This document shows positions 35,058-44,038 of a DNA stretch of 64,000 bases, in pieces. A program made the translations under genes and the position numbers. The DNA is from Acidobacteriota bacterium (GTDB taxonomy: Bacteria; Acidobacteriota; Terriglobia; Terriglobales; Acidobacteriaceae), in assembly GCA_003225075.1 (NCBI GenBank), contig QIAP01000046.1, forward strand, positions 61,252 through 125,251, written 5' to 3'. How positions within the stretch are numbered: the first letter of the stretch is position 1; each line of letters opens with the position of its first letter. The notes under the pieces are model-generated. The model was not told the origin of the DNA. It made no database searches and worked only from the letters and a program-made list of their open reading frames with translations.

Positions 35058-35262
35058 CCTCGCGATTTCTCCTGCGGGAAAGCGGCGCACTGCAACGAAT
35101 GTGCATCATTCTGCATTTGATTGCAGAAGAACAGCATCAGAGGCTGTGCAGAAACGGATTATCCCTCCGCTAAAAACTTATTTTTCAAAGACTTAGATTA
35201 TCTCGCCTCCCCGCGTCGAGTTTTTCCCCTTTGGCTGCGCAAGTGCATTATTGCTTACAACT

Positions 35263-35433
35263 AAAGAGGCCGCTGAAAACAGAATGAGCTTCACTCTCTT
35301 CCAATGTTCTCGACATCTCCTGCTTGCCTGTTCTGGTCGCCGGAACGGCACCTTGCATCACCTTCCCTGACTTTCGCTCCTATCCTTTGCCTCTTTGAAA
35401 ATAGTGGCCCCAAAAAATGGGGCCGCTTTTTTT
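35263..35433 (+). ncRNA. Possible small RNA ending at an intrinsic terminator
   Basis: AAAGAGGC (35263-35270) can pair with GCCTCTTT (35389-35396), enclosing a pyrimidine-rich segment with an internal hairpin (CTGTTC/GAACGG around 35328-35347). A terminator follows at 35404-35433 that no protein gene accounts for, because gvpL/F already has its own. There is no plausible ORF and no close match to a known RNA that I recognise. The promoter is unclear (TACAAC at 35256-35261 is a weak -10). Low confidence. Confidence 0.25.
35404..35433 (+). terminator. Intrinsic terminator with no assigned gene
   Basis: GTGGCCCC (35404-35411) pairs with GGGGCCGC (35419-35426), with one G-U, and seven T follow. 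On the minus strand no T-run follows, so it acts on plus-strand transcripts coming from the non-coding region upstream. Confidence 0.7.
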
Positions 35434-35645
35434 AGGAAGGACGCGGGACGTCAAAAGCGGAAAGAAGTGTTGCCGCTCCGACGTTGGCGGCATGAGCTCG
35501 AAATCACTCCAGGTCATTGGCGCAGAAAACGCGGTACCCTAACAGGTTGCACTCGGATTTCACAGGTTTCTAGTGTTTCCTGACAAACAGAATCATGTAT
35601 CGTCGGTGATATATAACATAATCGCCAATCCCCAACAGGCCCGGC
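35434..35645. other. Leader region of the histidine kinase gene, no gene seen
   Basis: No coding sequence is supported. An AT-rich stretch (TATATAACATAAT around 35611-35622) may hold a -10 box for the kinase gene, but no matching -35 box at proper distance is evident. Further upstream (35058-35262), the only regular structure is a perfect 7-bp inverted repeat at 35109-35128 (TTCTGCA/TGCAGAA). Confidence 0.4.
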
Positions 35646-37397
35646 ATGAGAAGATTCGCTCACAGTTCACTATCTCTTCTGTGGTCGACCATATCTGTGG
35701 TTGTGGTCTGTGTTGGCCTCGCGTTTGCCCTTCGTGCCTTTGGAACCTCGACCAACCCGTGGGCGGTAGCGCTGACATACACTCTGCTTGTCATTGGCGT
35801 AAGTGCCTGGCTAGGTTTTTTCCAAGGGGTGATTGCGGCCATGGCCTGCGGCATCCTCTACTCCCTTTTTCTACCGCCCACTGGCTTTTTTAATGTCTGG
35901 TCGCTAACTGATTGGATCACGCTAGGCTTATTCGTAATCACCGCCGTCATCACCAGCTATATTGCCACGCGGTTACGTGAAACCAGCCCGGATAAGAATG
36001 GCAAGGGACTATTTAACGCGCTGCCTGACTACTCCGGATGGATAGCATTTGTCGCGGCACTCGCAATACTTTCGGCGATCGCAGTAGCGGCATATCGCGC
36101 CACGCAAGGGCTTATGGAAAGCCAGACATCTGTCGCTCATACCTTACAAGTAGGGGCCGTTCTGGAGAAATTGCAGTCTGAAATTCTGAACTCCCAAGGT
36201 TTGCGCCGTGGCTACATCATTGACAGAGATCCGCTCGAGCTGCAGTCTTTTTATAAGTCCGTCGATGCCATCGCCGACAACGTGCTTCGAGTCAAGAACC
36301 TGACTGCCGATAATCCCCGTCAACAACAGCGGCTCGATCGCATCGAGCGTTTGCTTCAGCAAAGGCTCACATGGCAACAAGAGTCCATCCGCTTGAAACA
36401 GGCTGGCCATCCAGATTCGAACCGTCAGGCCGCAATTACAACCAGGTTGGGAGAGCTCACGAACGAAATCGTCCCTCTCGTAAATGCTGTGGACGGGGAG
36501 GAAAAGGATTTGCTGGACGACAGGCAGAAAAGCTCTGCCCGGCTTTACAGAAGCATGCTTACGGTGCTTGCGGTGGCGTTCGCAGCTGCATCTGCGCTTC
36601 TGTTGGCCCATTTTGGGCTGCTGACCCTGGAACTCAGGCGTCGCAAGCAGGCTGAGAGAATTGCGCGCAGTAGCGAAGAAGCAGCCCGCCGCCTTAGCGC
36701 CCGTCTATTAAACCTGCAGGATGATGAGATGCGCAGATTATCGCGTGAGTTTCACGATAGCCTTGGGCAGTATCTGACCAGTCTGAAGATCAATTTAAGC
36801 CTTCTCCGAAAGGCGGACTTTAAGGGTGAAGCGATCATTGCAGAATGCGAAAAGTTGTTAGACATATCGCTGGCGGAAACCCGAACGATCTCTTATCTGT
36901 TGCATCCACCGCTCCTGGACGAAGCTGGTCTCGCTTCCGCCGCGAGATGGTATGTGGACGGTTTCGCTAGCCGTAGCGGCATTCAAGTAACATTGAACAT
37001 GTCGGCTCACGACCAGCGCTTGCCCCAACCTGTCGAACTTGCGCTCTTCCGCGTTCTACAGGAGAGCCTGACAAACATTCACCGGCATTCAAAAAGTAAG
37101 ACGGCAGAAATTGAACTGAAGCGCCTGCAGCGCGAGGTGGTGCTGACGGTGCGAGATTATGGTATTGGGATGCCAACGGAGTTGATCGAGAATTTTCAGC
37201 TCACCGGGACCGGCGTTGGTGTTGGTCTGGCTGGAATGAGGGAACGAGTGCACGAGATGGGAGGCCGCGTGGAGATTCAATCCACAGCCGGAAAGGGAAC
37301 CGTGATTATTGCGAGTTTTCCAATGCCGGAGGCCGCCAAAGCACCCGGCAGAGCTGGAGTGGCACCAACGTCTGTGTCCAGTCAAAAAACATTCTGA
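35646..37397 (+). CDS. Membrane sensor histidine kinase (DUF4118, CHASE3, HisKA_3)
   Basis: 583 residues. An N-terminal block of four helices resembles the DUF4118/KdpD membrane module (residues 12-110; contains AWLGFFQGVIAAMACG and FLPPTGFF). A CHASE3-type periplasmic sensor follows (about 150-295), then a helix into the cytoplasm. The HisKA_3 phosphoacceptor is His370 in REFHDSLGQYLTSLK, and the ATPase has DYGIGMP and GVGLAGMRERVHEMGG. It is a NarX-family kinase and should phosphorylate a NarL/LuxR-type regulator, but none is nearby. A paralogous kinase is convergent 27 bases away. Confidence 0.92.
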   Translation: MRRFAHSSLSLLWSTISVVVVCVGLAFALRAFGTSTNPWAVALTYTLLVIGVSAWLGFFQGVIAAMACGILYSLFLPPTGFFNVWSLTDWITLGLFVITAVITSYIATRLRETSPDKNGKGLFNALPDYSGWIAFVAALAILSAIAVAAYRATQGLMESQTSVAHTLQVGAVLEKLQSEILNSQGLRRGYIIDRDPLELQSFYKSVDAIADNVLRVKNLTADNPRQQQRLDRIERLLQQRLTWQQESIRLKQAGHPDSNRQAAITTRLGELTNEIVPLVNAVDGEEKDLLDDRQKSSARLYRSMLTVLAVAFAAASALLLAHFGLLTLELRRRKQAERIARSSEEAARRLSARLLNLQDDEMRRLSREFHDSLGQYLTSLKINLSLLRKADFKGEAIIAECEKLLDISLAETRTISYLLHPPLLDEAGLASAARWYVDGFASRSGIQVTLNMSAHDQRLPQPVELALFRVLQESLTNIHRHSKSKTAEIELKRLQREVVLTVRDYGIGMPTELIENFQLTGTGVGVGLAGMRERVHEMGGRVEIQSTAGKGTVIIASFPMPEAAKAPGRAGVAPTSVSSQKTF

Positions 37398-37424
37398 AGC
37401 GTTAACCACCGTGGAAGAAGGGCT

Positions 37425-39017
37425 TTAGTAACTGCATCCTCGTTCCTGGTCACGAGGCAGTGGAAAGATCGCCTCCACACAGGTTCCCGGGTTGCCAGCC
37501 GAGATCTGAAGCTCGCCACCGAACTGCCGCACCCGTTCTCGCATTCCCCGGATACCAACACCTATTCTGGTGCCAACGTTCTGCGAACCCTCTATTTTGT
37601 TCCGAGGAATGCCCTTACCTTGATCCTGAATCCGGAGTCCCAAGTTACCCGAAGCTAAGGTGAGTTGAACCCTGGCTGTGCTGCTTCCAGCATGGCGATG
37701 CACATTTGTGAGTGCTTCTTGCAGGATGCGGAAGACAGTAGTTTCCAAATCTCGGGGGAGCCGCTCCAGCGTCTCAGGAAGTTCCAGATCAACCTTGATA
37801 TTGCTGCGCTTCACAAAGCCGTCCACATACCAGTGAATCGCCAGCAGCAATCCGGCTTCATCGAGCATGGGAGGATGCAAGAGATAGGACATGGTCCGGA
37901 CTTCATTGATGGCCTGATCAGCGATACGCACACTCTCGGAAACCTTCTCAGCTAAGGCCGGATCCACGTTACTCACACTCTGCTGAAGAAGTGCGAGATT
38001 CCATTGGAGAGCCACGAACAGTTGACCGGTACTGTCGTGCAATTCACGAGCGATTCTTCTCCGCTCCTCATCGCGCATACTGAGCAATCGCCCCGATAAC
38101 TCACGCAAATGAGCCTCTGCTACGGTGCGCTGCTCGACCTCGGCCCGTAAACGAGAAGTGAGTTCGAATAGTTCACGAGTTCTTTGTTCGACTCGATGCT
38201 CCAGGTCGGCGTGAGATTTTCGAAGCGCCTCCTCACTCACGCGCAACACCTGTTCCACCCTTTTGCGCTCCAGTACCTCGGTCCCCAAGGCCAGCGCTTT
38301 CTGCTGCAGGTAGGCAATAGTGCGAAGACGCTCTTCCTCTGTAATGAGGGATGTGTAGCTCTCACCTGGAATCACAGCGGAATGCTCGGCGCAGACTTGC
38401 AATAACTGCGCGCCGTGCTCCTCCCGATAGAAGGCGCTCATCGGGTAGGCACAGAGAAGAGAGAACGAGTGTTCCTTGGCCAGCTCATTCCAGAGCTGTT
38501 CCAGCCGTATTGCCGCATTGGGCTTACCCTCGGCCCACAACACGGCGACCATCTCACCGAAGGCGGCGACCCGGGCACCCTCGCACTGAGCGGCTGACTT
38601 GGTCGCGGCAAGAACACTGCCCACAGTGTCGGCGAACAGGTCCGCATCGGGCCATCCATCCCGCATGAACTTCGCTAGAGTCTCATTAGCGTCCACTACA
38701 ACATAGCGGCCCTGTCCCACAGCCGTGATGGTCTCCAGTCCACGCGCCTTTAGCCGCTGTTCAAGCCCATCCCGGTGCGCTTTGGTTGCAATCACGAGGG
38801 CGGCATCGCCGGCTCCCAAAGCGGTACCAATGAATCGACTTAAAGCCTCCAGGAGGAAGCTGTCATCGGCATAGAACTGGACAGCGTGCGCATGATGACC
38901 GATGTCTCCCAAACTCACCGGAGGAGCAACCGACGTGGCACCGTAGGGGGCAGTGTTCGCCGTGCATATCTCGACCGTCGTCGTGAAATCCAGCGGAATT
39001 CCGGGAGTGTCGCTCAT
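37425..39017 (-). CDS. MEDS-domain histidine kinase (HisKA_3)
   Basis: 530 residues, no transmembrane helix. Residues 40-225 form a MEDS domain (HAVQFYADDSFLLEALSRFIG, then DALVIAT-like AALVIATKA), named from methanogen/methylotroph sensory proteins and thought to bind a ligand. A coiled-coil (about 225-310) leads to the HisKA_3 acceptor His327 in RELHDSTGQLFVALQ. The ATPase motifs DQGKGIP and GVGIRGMRERVRQFGG follow. Its C-terminal half is closely similar to the convergent kinase (both have LHPPxLDEAGL and WYVDGF). No response regulator lies next to it. Confidence 0.9.
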   Translation of the reverse strand: MSDTPGIPLDFTTTVEICTANTAPYGATSVAPPVSLGDIGHHAHAVQFYADDSFLLEALSRFIGTALGAGDAALVIATKAHRDGLEQRLKARGLETITAVGQGRYVVVDANETLAKFMRDGWPDADLFADTVGSVLAATKSAAQCEGARVAAFGEMVAVLWAEGKPNAAIRLEQLWNELAKEHSFSLLCAYPMSAFYREEHGAQLLQVCAEHSAVIPGESYTSLITEEERLRTIAYLQQKALALGTEVLERKRVEQVLRVSEEALRKSHADLEHRVEQRTRELFELTSRLRAEVEQRTVAEAHLRELSGRLLSMRDEERRRIARELHDSTGQLFVALQWNLALLQQSVSNVDPALAEKVSESVRIADQAINEVRTMSYLLHPPMLDEAGLLLAIHWYVDGFVKRSNIKVDLELPETLERLPRDLETTVFRILQEALTNVHRHAGSSTARVQLTLASGNLGLRIQDQGKGIPRNKIEGSQNVGTRIGVGIRGMRERVRQFGGELQISAGNPGTCVEAIFPLPRDQERGCSY

Positions 39018-39066
39018 AACGTACAGTTAGCCCCCGGAAGTATGACAAAGCCATAGCCATTCGCCA

Positions 39067-39124
39067 ATACAGTGAACGCTGTATGAAAGAGAGTTCCGCG
39101 GTAACTACTTATCTCAGCTGAGAT
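39067..39124. promoter_or_regulatory. Two palindromes between divergent genes
   Basis: ATACAG/CTGTAT (39067-39084, 6-base spacer) and a perfect 14-bp palindrome ATCTCAGCTGAGAT (39111-39124). They lie between the MEDS kinase start (39017) and the M28 peptidase start (39238), so either gene could be controlled here. Confidence 0.45.
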
Positions 39125-39237
39125 TACTGACGTTCCGGGCGCCTGTTGCAGTCGGGCTAAAGGGAGTCCCTGCGGGGATCACGGTACAATCAGTAAACGC
39201 GGTCACAGAACTGTTACTTAGGGAAAAATCAGATCAA

Positions 39238-40743
39238 ATGTCCACTCTGAAAGCCGTTCTTCGTCTTACACCAACAGTTCGTGCACTACTATTGGAACTT
39301 CTCATTTCATTCTGTCCCGCGATGTCTCAGGTTTCCTCCCACGTTAAGCCATCGGAGCATAACGCACCGCATTTGGTACCCCAAGCAGTGCCGGTCGCGG
39401 AAGCCTACTTCTCGCCACAGCTATTGCGGGAGTTAGCTTCAATTCGGGATGCAGCTCTGCGCGACGACTACACCTACCAGCAACTTGCACATCTTACTGA
39501 AAACATTGGTCCAAGAATAAGCGGTTCGCCACAGTCTCAGGCCGCAGTCGAATATGTTGCGGAGGAGTTGCGCAAGCTTGGCCTGGAGGTGCGGTTGGAA
39601 CAGGTAAAGGCGCCTCACTGGGTGCGCGGCACGGAGAACGCCGACCTGGTCGAGTTTCCCGGACAAGCCCCCGGAACCACGCAGAAGGTCGTTCTTACTG
39701 CTCTCGGAGGAAGTACATCGACTCCGGCAGGCGGGATTACGACAGACGTAGTTGTAGTGAAAAGTTTTGACGAATTGAATGCCCGTGGACGTGAACAGGT
39801 GGCGGGCAAAATCGTGCTGTTCAACGTTCCATTCGATAAGGAAAAGGCGGCGAATGGCTTAGCAATGGAGGCGTACGGCGAGGCTGTTATCTATCGTGGT
39901 AATGGCGCTAAAGCAGCCGCCCAATTGGGGGCGGCCGCCTCATTGATTCGTTCAGTTGGCAGCGCGGACTTTCGTTTACCGCACACCGGTTGGAGCGCGG
40001 CGGCCGGTATTCCCGCAGGCGCGGTCGCGGTGGAAGACGCTGATCTGATTGCCCATCTCGCCGCTCAAGGCAGAGTGCGCATGCACCTCACACTCACACC
40101 CCAATTGCTACCGGATGTAACTAGCTACAACGTAGTCGGAGATTTGAAGGGATCGGAGCATCCCGAGCAGATCGTGATCGTCTCCGGTCATCTGGATTCC
40201 TGGGACCTTGGAACCGGCGCCATCGACGATGGGGCTGGCTTCGCGGTCGCGATGGAGACCGCACATGTTCTTCAACAATTACATTTGCGTCCCAAGCGCA
40301 CCTTGCGCGTGATTGCTTGGATGGACGAAGAAAACGGCGGCCGGGGACACGACGCATATGCCAAGGATGAGCAGGCGGAATTTTCCAATCATGTGGCGGC
40401 GATCGAGAGCGACTCGGGTGCTGGCCACCCTCTTGGATTTGACGCCAAAATTACTTCTATCGCAGTTCCATTGCTGCAGCCGCTGCAGAATATATTGAAA
40501 AGTTTCGGGGCCAACGTAATCAAGCTCACCAACGATAGTCCGGGTGCCGATATTGCTCCGCTGGCGAAAGCGGGAGTGCCGGCCTTCGGCATTTTGCAGG
40601 ATGCCCGCACTTACTTCTACTACCACCACACAGCCGCCGACACGCTGGACAAGGTCGTTCCCGCCCAGTTGCGGGAGAACGCAGCAGCCATGGCCGTAAT
40701 GGGATATGCGCTGGCCAGCATGGCACAGCCCTTACCGCGGTGA
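39238..40743 (+). CDS. M28 family metallopeptidase (secreted aminopeptidase)
   Basis: 501 residues with a signal peptide (LTPTVRALLLELLISFCPAMSQ). A PA-type insert lies around 150-270. The M28 zinc centre is visible: VSGHLDSWDLGTGAIDDGAG supplies a His and Asps, MDEENGGRG the catalytic and ligand Glu pair, AAIESDSGAG an Asp, and the final His is in YFYYHHTAADT. It is a two-zinc exopeptidase of the carboxypeptidase-Q/aminopeptidase group. It has no operon partner. Confidence 0.92.
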   Translation: MSTLKAVLRLTPTVRALLLELLISFCPAMSQVSSHVKPSEHNAPHLVPQAVPVAEAYFSPQLLRELASIRDAALRDDYTYQQLAHLTENIGPRISGSPQSQAAVEYVAEELRKLGLEVRLEQVKAPHWVRGTENADLVEFPGQAPGTTQKVVLTALGGSTSTPAGGITTDVVVVKSFDELNARGREQVAGKIVLFNVPFDKEKAANGLAMEAYGEAVIYRGNGAKAAAQLGAAASLIRSVGSADFRLPHTGWSAAAGIPAGAVAVEDADLIAHLAAQGRVRMHLTLTPQLLPDVTSYNVVGDLKGSEHPEQIVIVSGHLDSWDLGTGAIDDGAGFAVAMETAHVLQQLHLRPKRTLRVIAWMDEENGGRGHDAYAKDEQAEFSNHVAAIESDSGAGHPLGFDAKITSIAVPLLQPLQNILKSFGANVIKLTNDSPGADIAPLAKAGVPAFGILQDARTYFYYHHTAADTLDKVVPAQLRENAAAMAVMGYALASMAQPLPR

Positions 40744-40770
40744 GTTGGTGAGGGCTGAGAGGCTTGCTAC

Positions 40771-41592
40771 TTAAACCCGCAGATCCATGCCCTCAGCGGC
40801 GGCGCGCACTCGTGGATAGTAATTTCGTGCTTCCCGCACTACTTTATCGATCAAAGCATCATCGTGATCCGGGTCATGATGAAATAAGATCAACTCTTTC
40901 GCCCCGCTCTCCATCACCACGTTGATGGCTTCGCGCCAGTGGCTGTGTCCCCAGCCTCGCTTGTGAGCTTCGTATTCCTCCGGAAGATATTGCGCGTCGT
41001 AGATAAGCAGGTCGGCTCCTTCGGCGAGCTTGCGCACGTTCTTGTCGAAAATCACATTGCCGGGTTCGTTGTCGGTGGCATAAACGACCACGCCTTGCTT
41101 GGTGTCGAGACGAAATCCCATGCATCCCTGAGGATGGTTGAGCTGCATAGTCCGGACGGTGACGTCCTCTCCCAAGGGGACACGTCCTTCCTCCAGATCA
41201 TAAAAATCACGGCGGGCCTTCATCTCGGTCAGGTCGACCGGAAAATAGGGGGAAGCCATTTGCTCTTCCATTACTCGCTCGAGACTCCGGGTGCGGTTCG
41301 AGCAATGGAAGATGAAGCGATTTTCGGCACTATCATAGAGAGGACCAAAAAAGGGGATTCCTTGGATGTGGTCCCAGTGAAAGTGCGATACAAAGATGTG
41401 CGCCAGGACCGGCTTACCATTAGCTTCATACTGAAGTTGCTGCCCCAGGGAACGGAAACCCGTCCCACAATCGAAGATGTAAAGAGCATCATCGAGCCGC
41501 ACCTCTACACAAGAGGTGTTGCCGCCATAACGCAAGTTCTCGGCTTGAGGAGTAGGAGTGGAACCCCGCACACCCCAGAACTTGACTCGCAT
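40771..41592 (-). CDS. MBL-fold metal-dependent hydrolase
   Basis: 273 residues. The beta-lactamase-fold signature HFHWDH sits in VSHFHWDHIQG, with further metal ligands in NHPQGCMGF, TDNEPG and FHHDPDHDD. The N-terminus (VKFWGVRGSTPTP...GGNTSCVEV) is typical of a group related to phosphodiesterases and RNase Z. Substrate unknown. It is convergent with the M28 peptidase gene, with a 27-base gap. Confidence 0.88.
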   Translation of the reverse strand: MRVKFWGVRGSTPTPQAENLRYGGNTSCVEVRLDDALYIFDCGTGFRSLGQQLQYEANGKPVLAHIFVSHFHWDHIQGIPFFGPLYDSAENRFIFHCSNRTRSLERVMEEQMASPYFPVDLTEMKARRDFYDLEEGRVPLGEDVTVRTMQLNHPQGCMGFRLDTKQGVVVYATDNEPGNVIFDKNVRKLAEGADLLIYDAQYLPEEYEAHKRGWGHSHWREAINVVMESGAKELILFHHDPDHDDALIDKVVREARNYYPRVRAAAEGMDLRV

Positions 41593-41732
41593 GTGCCCTC
41601 ATCCTGACGAAAGCTGGAATGGTCATCTTCCAACGTGACGCGCCTTACGTCAATTCATCTGCTGGTTCGGGCAGGAACTGCGATGGAGAGACAGTTTGCT
41701 GCATCGCGTTGCAAGCAACCTCTCGGGCCACA

Positions 41733-41761
41733 AGTATTTCACGGTTGCGCTCCCCTATAAT
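41733..41761 (+). promoter_or_regulatory. Possible promoter of trpE
   Basis: A perfect TATAAT at 41756-41761, 44 bases before the trpE ATG. No good -35 box is present at 16-18 bases, so a regulator or an extended element may be involved. No leader peptide rich in Trp codons or attenuator hairpin was seen. Confidence 0.4.
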
Positions 41762-41804
41762 GTGACAACTTGCCGGGTTCCTTCTGCCCGGTGCGACCAA
41801 CATC

Positions 41805-43340
41805 ATGCTTCGTCCTGACTACAAAGAATTTTCGCGTCTGGCTAAATCCGCGACACTGGTACCAGTCGTCAAGTCGATTACTGCCGATCTGCTCACTCCA
41901 GTTTCGGCTTTTATGGCCGTGGCTACAGACGAACCGAGCGCGTTTTTGCTCGAGTCAGTCGAACGTGGCGAGCAAATCGGACGTTACACCTTCCTGGGTG
42001 CGCGGCCTTATATGCGGCTCCAGGCACGGGGGGAGACCCTCACTCTGCTGCGTGGCAAGCACGAAGAACGCCGTTCAGGGAATGTTTTTCAAATCGTTAA
42101 AGAACTTTTGCGCGAGCATCGTCCCGCGATTATAGCCGGACTGCCTCCTTTCACTGCGGGCGCCGTCGGCTATTTTGCTTATGACGCGGTGCGGCAACTG
42201 GAGAACATTGGCGATCGCGCCAAAGACGACTTGACCGTGCCCGATGGCATGCTGATGTTCTTCGACCGTTTGCTCGCATTTGACCATCTGCGGCACCAGA
42301 TCCATATCATTGCGACTGCGGACGTCTCTCGCGAAAGTACACGCAAAGCGTACGACCGGGCTCTGGAAGACATCGCGATTTTGAAAAAGAAGTTGGTCGC
42401 CGGATTGCGACATGTGCAGTGGCAGAAAGAACCCCGAACGCGTGTGCGGCAATTGAGAATTCACGCCGGTATGAGCCGCGAACGGTTCATGCAACATGTT
42501 AAACGTGCCAAGGAATACATCGCGGCAGGCGACATCTTCCAAGTCGTACTCTCACTGCGTCTGGACTTCAGGCCTGAAGTCGCGCCCTTCGATCTTTACC
42601 GCGCCCTTCGCACTGTGAATCCCTCGCCCTATATGTATTTCCTGCGCATGGAGGACGCTGGCAGCCTGGGATCCAAGAACGAGTCCAAGAAAACTGCCAG
42701 GAATTCATCCCTTCATGTGCTGGGTTCCTCGCCAGAGATGTTGGTGCGCGTAACTGGACGCAAGCTCGAATATCGACCGATTGCCGGGACGCATCCTCGC
42801 GGGCGTGACGAAGCCGAAGATCTTCGCCTCGAACAGAAGATGCTACAGGACGAAAAGGAACGCGCCGAACACGTCATGCTGGTGGATCTGGGACGCAATG
42901 ATCTCGGCCGGGTCAGCGAGTATGGATCAGTAAAGGTCCGCGATCTGATGTATGTCGAGCGCTACTCCCATGTGATGCACCTCGTTTCCGCGCTGGAAGG
43001 GAAGTTGCGGCCCGATCTCGATGCCCTCGATGCTTTCGCCGCGTGTTTTCCCGCGGGCACCCTTACCGGAGCGCCCAAGGTGAGGGCTATGCAGATTATC
43101 GAAGAACTGGAATCAGTGCGCCGGGGCGTGTATGGCGGATCAGTTTTCTACGCCGATTTCGCCGGCAATCTGGATTCCTGCATTGCCATTCGGACCATGC
43201 TGATGAAAGCCAAACAGGCTTACCTGCAAGCGGGCGCCGGAATTGTTGCCGACTCCGATCCCGCGACTGAGTTTCAGGAGACGCGGAATAAGGCCCAGGC
43301 TGTGCTGCGGGCGGTGGAGATAGCGAGGAAGGGTTTGTGA
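41805..43340 (+). CDS. trpE: Anthranilate synthase component I
   Basis: 511 residues. The N-terminal tryptophan-feedback motif LLES is present (AFLLESVERGEQIGRYTFLG). The chorismate-utilising domain has PSPYMYFLR, GSSPEMLVRV, PIAGTHPRG, the magnesium-binding Glu segment (DLGRNDLGRVSEYG) and GAPKVRAMQIIEELE. It uses chorismate and glutamine-derived ammonia to make anthranilate, the first step of tryptophan synthesis. Its partner subunit gene lies downstream but on the opposite strand. Confidence 0.95.
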   Translation: MLRPDYKEFSRLAKSATLVPVVKSITADLLTPVSAFMAVATDEPSAFLLESVERGEQIGRYTFLGARPYMRLQARGETLTLLRGKHEERRSGNVFQIVKELLREHRPAIIAGLPPFTAGAVGYFAYDAVRQLENIGDRAKDDLTVPDGMLMFFDRLLAFDHLRHQIHIIATADVSRESTRKAYDRALEDIAILKKKLVAGLRHVQWQKEPRTRVRQLRIHAGMSRERFMQHVKRAKEYIAAGDIFQVVLSLRLDFRPEVAPFDLYRALRTVNPSPYMYFLRMEDAGSLGSKNESKKTARNSSLHVLGSSPEMLVRVTGRKLEYRPIAGTHPRGRDEAEDLRLEQKMLQDEKERAEHVMLVDLGRNDLGRVSEYGSVKVRDLMYVERYSHVMHLVSALEGKLRPDLDALDAFAACFPAGTLTGAPKVRAMQIIEELESVRRGVYGGSVFYADFAGNLDSCIAIRTMLMKAKQAYLQAGAGIVADSDPATEFQETRNKAQAVLRAVEIARKGL

Positions 43341-43394
43341 GGGTGTGAAGGGCTCCTAGTGCTGTTCACTCTGGACTGTCGGCAGATCACCCAT

Positions 43395-43970
43395 CTAGAT
43401 ATGCAAGAAATTCTCAATCAGCTTCTTGCCTTCTCCCGTCAGCACACTCTCCGGATGGAACTGCACACCTTCGATCGGGAAGTTTTTGTGACGCAATCCC
43501 ATAATCACGTCTGCGCCAGACCGATCGGTAGTTCGCGCGCTGATCTCCAGTTCGGCGGGCAAGCCTTTTTCCTCCACAATCAGCGAATGATAGCGGGTAG
43601 CGGTCATCGGCGAACGTAGCTCGCGGAAGATCGTCTTGCCGTCGTGCTCGACCTCGCTGGTTTTGCCATGCATGAGGCTTTTGGCGCGGACGACCTTGCC
43701 TCCGAACGCAGCCCCGATTGCCTGATGTCCCAGGCAAACTCCGAGTATCGGTAGCTTCCCAACGAAGTGGCGAATAAGCTCGATGCTGATGCCGGCATCC
43801 TCCGGTGTACACGGTCCCGGGGAGATCACGATTCGCTCCGGCCGCAAGGCATCGATTTCCTCGAGGGTGACCTGATTGTTCCGGCGAACTTCCACCAGGG
43901 CGCCCAACTCGCCCAGATATTGGACGAGGTTATAGGTAAATGAGTCGTAATTGTCGAGGATGAAAACCAA
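43395..43970 (-). CDS. trpG: Anthranilate/aminodeoxychorismate synthase glutamine amidotransferase subunit
   Basis: 191 residues, class I amidotransferase. Catalytic Cys in [11 protein letters not shown], His and Glu in [12 protein letters not shown]-terminal [18 protein letters not shown]. It supplies ammonia to TrpE, and possibly also to PabB for folate synthesis. The gene is convergent with trpE (54 bases between stops), unlike the usual trpEG operon, so the two subunits are expressed from separate promoters. Confidence 0.94.
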   Translation of the reverse strand: MVFILDNYDSFTYNLVQYLGELGALVEVRRNNQVTLEEIDALRPERIVISPGPCTPEDAGISIELIRHFVGKLPILGVCLGHQAIGAAFGGKVVRAKSLMHGKTSEVEHDGKTIFRELRSPMTATRYHSLIVEEKGLPAELEISARTTDRSGADVIMGLRHKNFPIEGVQFHPESVLTGEGKKLIENFLHI

Positions 43971-44038
43971 TCTGCACCTTTCGTATCAGTGTACCCGTGC
44001 GGGCCTCAGACGTCGAAACGCCTGGCGCCTCCCGGCGG

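Noticed and set aside
35263..35396. 6S RNA
   Set aside because: The length fits, but the segment is pyrimidine-rich and cannot form a long rod with a central bubble.
35395..35583. 62-residue open frame that begins inside the terminator at 35404-35433
   Set aside because: Its first codons encode the terminator stem and T-run, and there is no ribosome-binding site.
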